Shown: piece after piece, positions 21,762 to 23,354 of the stretch
How positions within the stretch are numbered: the first letter of the stretch is position 1
Layout: every line of letters begins with the position of its first letter
NCBI GenBank assembly: GCA_900548775.1
Contig: URLM01000031.1
Coordinates: 1 to 23,354 of the forward strand
Length of the DNA: 23,354 bases
Reading direction: 5' to 3'
From: an uncultured Olsenella sp.
GTDB lineage: Bacteria; Actinomycetota; Coriobacteriia; Coriobacteriales; Atopobiaceae
Notes under the pieces: generated by a model
The model's database searches: none
What the model was told of the DNA's origin: nothing
Seen by the model: the letters and a program-made list of their open reading frames with translations, nothing else
Position numbers and translations under genes: made by a program

Positions 21762-23354
21762 CTCGTCCTCGTCGAGAAGGTCGGGCGAGACCTCCTCGTC
21801 ACCGCCGATGTCGACGGACTCCTCCTCGTCGGCATCCTTGGCACCGGCCGCCGCAAGGTCGAGCATGCCCTGGTTGGCGTCGTGCTTGGGTGCCTTCTTC
21901 TTGTGGGCGACCATGCGCGCCACCGCCGAGACGTGATCGCTCTCGGAGAGATTCATGACCTTCACGCCCTGCGTGGAGCGACCGAGCTTGGGGATGTCGC
22001 TGGTCTTGACGCGGATGACCACGCCGTCGACCGAGACGATCATGAGCTCGTGCTGGGGCCCCACCACGCGGCAGGCCACGAGGTTGCCCTTCTTGGCCGT
22101 CATGGCAATGGTAAAGACGCCCTGGCCGCCGCGCTTGTGCTCGGGGTAGTCGGCCACCGGGGTACGCTTGCCGTAGCCGTTCTCGGTGATCACGAACAGG
22201 TCTCCGTTGCCGTTGGAGATCTCCATGCCCAGCATGGAGGCGTCGCCCTTGAGGTTGATGCCACGCACGCCGGAGGTGTCCCTGCCCATGGCACGGACGT
22301 CGGACTCGTCAAAGAGGATGGCCTTGCCATCGGTGGTCACGAGAATGACCTTGTCGCCGGGGTGCACGCGTCTCACGTTGACAAGCTCGTCGCCGGCCTT
22401 GAGGTTGATGGCGATAAGCCCGTCGCGACGGGTGCGGTCGTACTCGGCCATCGCCGTCTTCTTCACCATGCCGTTCTTGGTGGCGAACATGAGGTAGTCG
22501 TCGACCGGGAAGTCGCGGCAGGTGATCACGGCGGCGGGGTGCTCGCCCTCGGCGAGCGAGAGCACGTTCACGATCGCCGAGCCACGTGCCTGACGGCTGC
22601 CGATTGGCAGCTCGTGGACCTTCAGGCGGTAGACGCGCCCGAAGTTGGTGAAGAACATCACGTAGTCGTGGGTCGAGGCCACGAAGAGGTCCTCAACGAA
22701 GTCGTTGTCCTTGAGCGAGAGGCCCTGGACGCCCTTGCCGCCGCGGCGCTGAGAGCGGTAGGTCGCAACCGGCAGGCGCTTGATGTAGCCGGAGTGGGTG
22801 ACCGTGACCACCATGTCCTCCTCGGCGATGAGGTCCTCGACGTCGAGGTCCTGGGCCTCCTGGGAGGAGATGCTGGTGCGGCGCTTGTCGGCGAAGCGCT
22901 CCACGATCTGGCCGAGCTCGTCCTTGATGACGCCGAGAATCTTTTCGCGGTGGGCGAGAAGGTCCTGGTAGTAGGCAATGAGCTTGTGGAGCTCGTCGAT
23001 TTCGGCGGCGAGCTGCTCGCGGGCCAAACCGGTGAGCTTGCGCAGGCGCATGGCGAGAATGGCGTCGCACTGCGGGTCGTCCAGGCCAAAGCGCTCGTTC
23101 ATGCGGTGCTTTGCCTCGGCCTCGGTCTCGGAGGAGCGGATGATGTGCACTATCTCGTCGATGTTGTCGACGGCGATGAGCAGGCCCTCCTTGATGTGGA
23201 CGTCCTTCAGCGCCTTGTCGAGGTCGAACTGGGTGCGCCTGGTCACCACGTCAATCTGGTGGTCGATGTAGTACTGCAGCATCTCGCGCAGCGTGAGCGT
23301 GCGGGGCACGCCGTCGACCAGGGCGATGTCGATGGCGTTGAAGTTGGACTGCAG
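21759..23354 (-). CDS. gyrA: DNA gyrase subunit A, N-terminus beyond right edge
   Basis: The frame is open to the right edge, and 531 residues are visible, beginning LQSNFNAIDIALVDGVPRTL. That part covers the end of the breakage-reunion domain, the coiled coil, and the whole C-terminal DNA-wrapping domain. QRRGGKG, the GyrA box that separates GyrA from ParC, is present near 22735-22755, and the repeated blades of the C-terminal beta-pinwheel follow. The protein ends in an acidic tail (DADEEESVDIGGDEEVSPDLLDEDE). The quinolone-resistance region and catalytic Tyr lie outside the window. GyrA with GyrB introduces negative supercoils. The stop codon is supplied by a 29-bp palindrome. Confidence 0.97.
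   Translation of the reverse strand: MQSNFNAIDIALVDGVPRTLTLREMLQYYIDHQIDVVTRRTQFDLDKALKDVHIKEGLLIAVDNIDEIVHIIRSSETEAEAKHRMNERFGLDDPQCDAILAMRLRKLTGLAREQLAAEIDELHKLIAYYQDLLAHREKILGVIKDELGQIVERFADKRRTSISSQEAQDLDVEDLIAEEDMVVTVTHSGYIKRLPVATYRSQRRGGKGVQGLSLKDNDFVEDLFVASTHDYVMFFTNFGRVYRLKVHELPIGSRQARGSAIVNVLSLAEGEHPAAVITCRDFPVDDYLMFATKNGMVKKTAMAEYDRTRRDGLIAINLKAGDELVNVRRVHPGDKVILVTTDGKAILFDESDVRAMGRDTSGVRGINLKGDASMLGMEISNGNGDLFVITENGYGKRTPVADYPEHKRGGQGVFTIAMTAKKGNLVACRVVGPQHELMIVSVDGVVIRVKTSDIPKLGRSTQGVKVMNLSESDHVSAVARMVAHKKKAPKHDANQGMLDLAAAGAKDADEEESVDIGGDEEVSPDLLDEDE

Overview
The window looks like a chromosomal segment from a high-GC actinobacterium, most likely class Coriobacteriia (an Olsenella/Atopobiaceae-type genome). 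This is inferred from the rpsF-ssb-rpsR-DUF2232-rplI-dnaB-purA order, the strong GA-rich Shine-Dalgarno sites with many GTG starts, and protein features such as the GyrA box and the AbiEi-like protein. It cannot be proven without a search. The tRNA-Ile/tRNA-Ala pair near gyrA and the rpsF-dnaB cluster suggest the region lies near the replication origin. Most genes are on the minus strand.

Layout, left to right: yqeY (cut by the left edge) and purE (minus); a pyridoxal/pyridoxamine kinase (plus); an accessory segment at about 1940-3500 holding a 20-bp tandem repeat, two pairs of 46-bp palindromes and, between them, an AbiEi-like protein with a nuclease-fold C-terminus (minus). Then come a membrane-anchored hypothetical protein, a Nudix hydrolase, purD and purA (minus), then dnaB, and the ribosomal/replication operon rpsF-ssb-rpsR-DUF2232-rplI (minus). 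Two separately terminated tRNA-Ser genes follow, then a TRIC-family membrane protein (plus), typA/bipA, a small hypothetical protein, and an MgtA-type Mg2+ P-type ATPase (minus) with a possible leader peptide. Last are tRNA-Ala(TGC) and tRNA-Ile(GAT), a bifunctional-nuclease (DUF151) gene (plus), and the C-terminal part of gyrA (minus, cut by the right edge).

Functionally the window joins de novo purine synthesis (purE, purD, purA), nucleotide sanitation (Nudix), replication (dnaB, ssb, gyrA) and translation (S6, S18, L9, BipA, four tRNAs). The coding content is largely housekeeping.

The unusual content is intergenic. There are three unrelated families of paired palindromic repeats: four 46-bp copies in two pairs, each with exactly a 15-bp spacer, flanking the AbiEi-like gene; two 79-bp inverted-repeat elements in opposite orientation flanking mgtA; and two 29-bp REP-like palindromes that supply the stop codons of the convergent DUF151 and gyrA genes. 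All lie at gene 3' ends. The 46-bp palindrome pairs plus the AbiEi-like gene are the best candidate for an undescribed unit.
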